NCBI RefSeq assembly: GCF_017592335.1
Contig: NZ_JACNMP010000002.1
Location: 209,973-273,972 of the forward strand
DNA: 64,000 nt
Direction of reading: 5' to 3'
Origin: Pseudaestuariivita rosea
Lineage (GTDB): Bacteria > Pseudomonadota > Alphaproteobacteria > Rhodobacterales > Rhodobacteraceae
Below, piece after piece: positions 63,385 through 64,000 of this stretch. A program made the translations under genes and the position numbers. How positions within the stretch are numbered: position 1 is the first letter of the stretch; every line of letters begins with the position of its first letter. Below the pieces are notes generated by a model. That model was not told the DNA's origin, searched no databases, and saw only the letters and a program-made list of their open reading frames with translations.

Positions 63385-64000
63385 TCAAACATTCAGCAAC
63401 AGATGTTCCCGTTCCCACGGGCTGATGACCTGAAGAAATTCGTCATACTCGGCCTTTTTGACGATCGAATAAACCCGGCAGAACTCGGGTCCTAGCAGTT
63501 CGTGTATCCGGGTTTCGGCGTCAAAGAGGTCCATCGCGGCATAAAGGCCACGCGGGATGTCTTCGTCGGCGTCATAGGCATCACCCCGAAAGACTTCAGA
63601 AGGCGTTTCCTGATTGATCAGTCCCAGATATCCGCAGGCCAGCGACGCGGCGATGCCCAGATAGGGGTTGCAATCCATCCCCGCCAGACGGTTTTCGATG
63701 CGACGGCTTTCCGGGGGCGAGATGGGAATGCGAATGCCCGTTGTGCGATTGTCCCGCCCCCATTGCAGATTGATGGGTGCTGCGTGATCTTTGACGTAGC
63801 GGCGATAGCTGTTCACATAGGGCGCCAGCAGCGCGATGACGCTTGGAAGATATTTCTGCAGTCCGCCGATAAAATGCTGAAATGCGGGGGTTTCGCTGCC
63901 GTCTGCATCTGAGAAGATGTTCTGCCCGTCCTGATCGGCCACAGAATGATGAATATGCATCGCACTGCCAGGTTCGCCTGCGATTGGTTTGGCCATGAAG
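63385..64000 (-). CDS. Glutamine synthetase family protein (partial, C-terminal part)
   Basis: The last ~204 residues of a GS-family enzyme entering from the right edge. FMAKPIAGEPGSAMHIHHSV is the ATP/glutamate loop, NRTTGIRIPISPPESRRIENRLAGMDCNPYLGIAASLACG the active-site arginine region. The form FMAKPIAGEPGSAMHIH and the stretch NQETPSEVFRGDAYD are typical of the PuuA-like (gamma-glutamylpolyamine synthetase) branch rather than GlnA. The start lies beyond the window. Confidence 0.88.
   Translation of the reverse strand, partial: FMAKPIAGEPGSAMHIHHSVADQDGQNIFSDADGSETPAFQHFIGGLQKYLPSVIALLAPYVNSYRRYVKDHAAPINLQWGRDNRTTGIRIPISPPESRRIENRLAGMDCNPYLGIAASLACGYLGLINQETPSEVFRGDAYDADEDIPRGLYAAMDLFDAETRIHELLGPEFCRVYSIVKKAEYDEFLQVISPWEREHLLLNV

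Noticed and set aside
1-64000. CRISPR arrays and rRNA genes
   Set aside because: No regularly spaced short repeats and no 16S, 23S or 5S sequence were seen.

Overview
The window is chromosomal DNA of an alphaproteobacterium, most likely a marine Rhodobacteraceae (Roseobacter-group) species. The evidence is family-level: an ABC-type glycerol uptake operon (glpD-glpS-glpT-glpP) with a divergent GlpR, a division/cell-wall cluster in the order mraZ-rsmH-ftsL-ftsI-murE-murF-mraY-murD with a meso-diaminopimelate type MurE, DUF1150, DUF465 and DUF1127 small proteins, and a DUF1127 gene followed by CCUCCUCCC-loop small RNAs of the kind known from Rhodobacter.

Layout. 1-5,030: glycerol uptake and oxidation with its DeoR-type regulator. 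5,037-11,555: a CUT1 sugar ABC transporter, with a two-component system transcribed away from it. 11,604-12,218: an extra ClpP-like protease. 12,306-12,674: first copy of a ~368-bp intergenic repeat that recurs at 47,873-48,240. 12,999-17,669: a graveyard of broken genes (AlpA-type excisionase, RHS/YD-repeat protein, IS66, IS21, IS481, prepilin peptidase), ending near a tRNA-Thr(CGT) at 18,058-18,133. 18,257-37,944: a succinoglycan-like exopolysaccharide locus (ExoQ, ExoK, ExoP, ExoM, ExoA and ExoL-like proteins and further glycosyltransferases).

Inside the exopolysaccharide locus, at 23,829-30,748, lies a complete lasso peptide cluster: an unlinked-strand PF14907 nucleotidyltransferase, a 51-residue precursor gene (25,279-25,434), then B1 (leader-binding), B2 (leader peptidase), C (macrolactam cyclase), an HPr-kinase-like kinase and an ABC exporter, the last five genes butted or overlapping. 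The predicted core starts with Gly, has Asp at position 9 and ends in Ser, the residue phosphorylated by the related kinase in the paeninodin system. A phosphorylated, 9-membered-ring lasso peptide is the main prediction from this window.

38,047-47,851: housekeeping and metabolism (miaB, an EamA transporter, purK/purE, an Hsp20 gene behind a sigma-32 type promoter, a LysE exporter with its Lrp regulator, an amine/amino-acid oxidase, a serine hydrolase and a DegT-type aminotransferase). 47,873-50,046: second repeat copy and a foreign-looking putative nuclease gene that sits where the rest of the dcw cluster would normally follow murD. 50,241-59,463: the dcw cluster, with MraZ boxes at its promoter. 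60,077-64,000: Mrp ATPase, DUF1127 plus tandem CcsR-like RNAs overlapping the end of a hisC-like gene, a single-domain response regulator, and a glutamine synthetase family gene running off the window.
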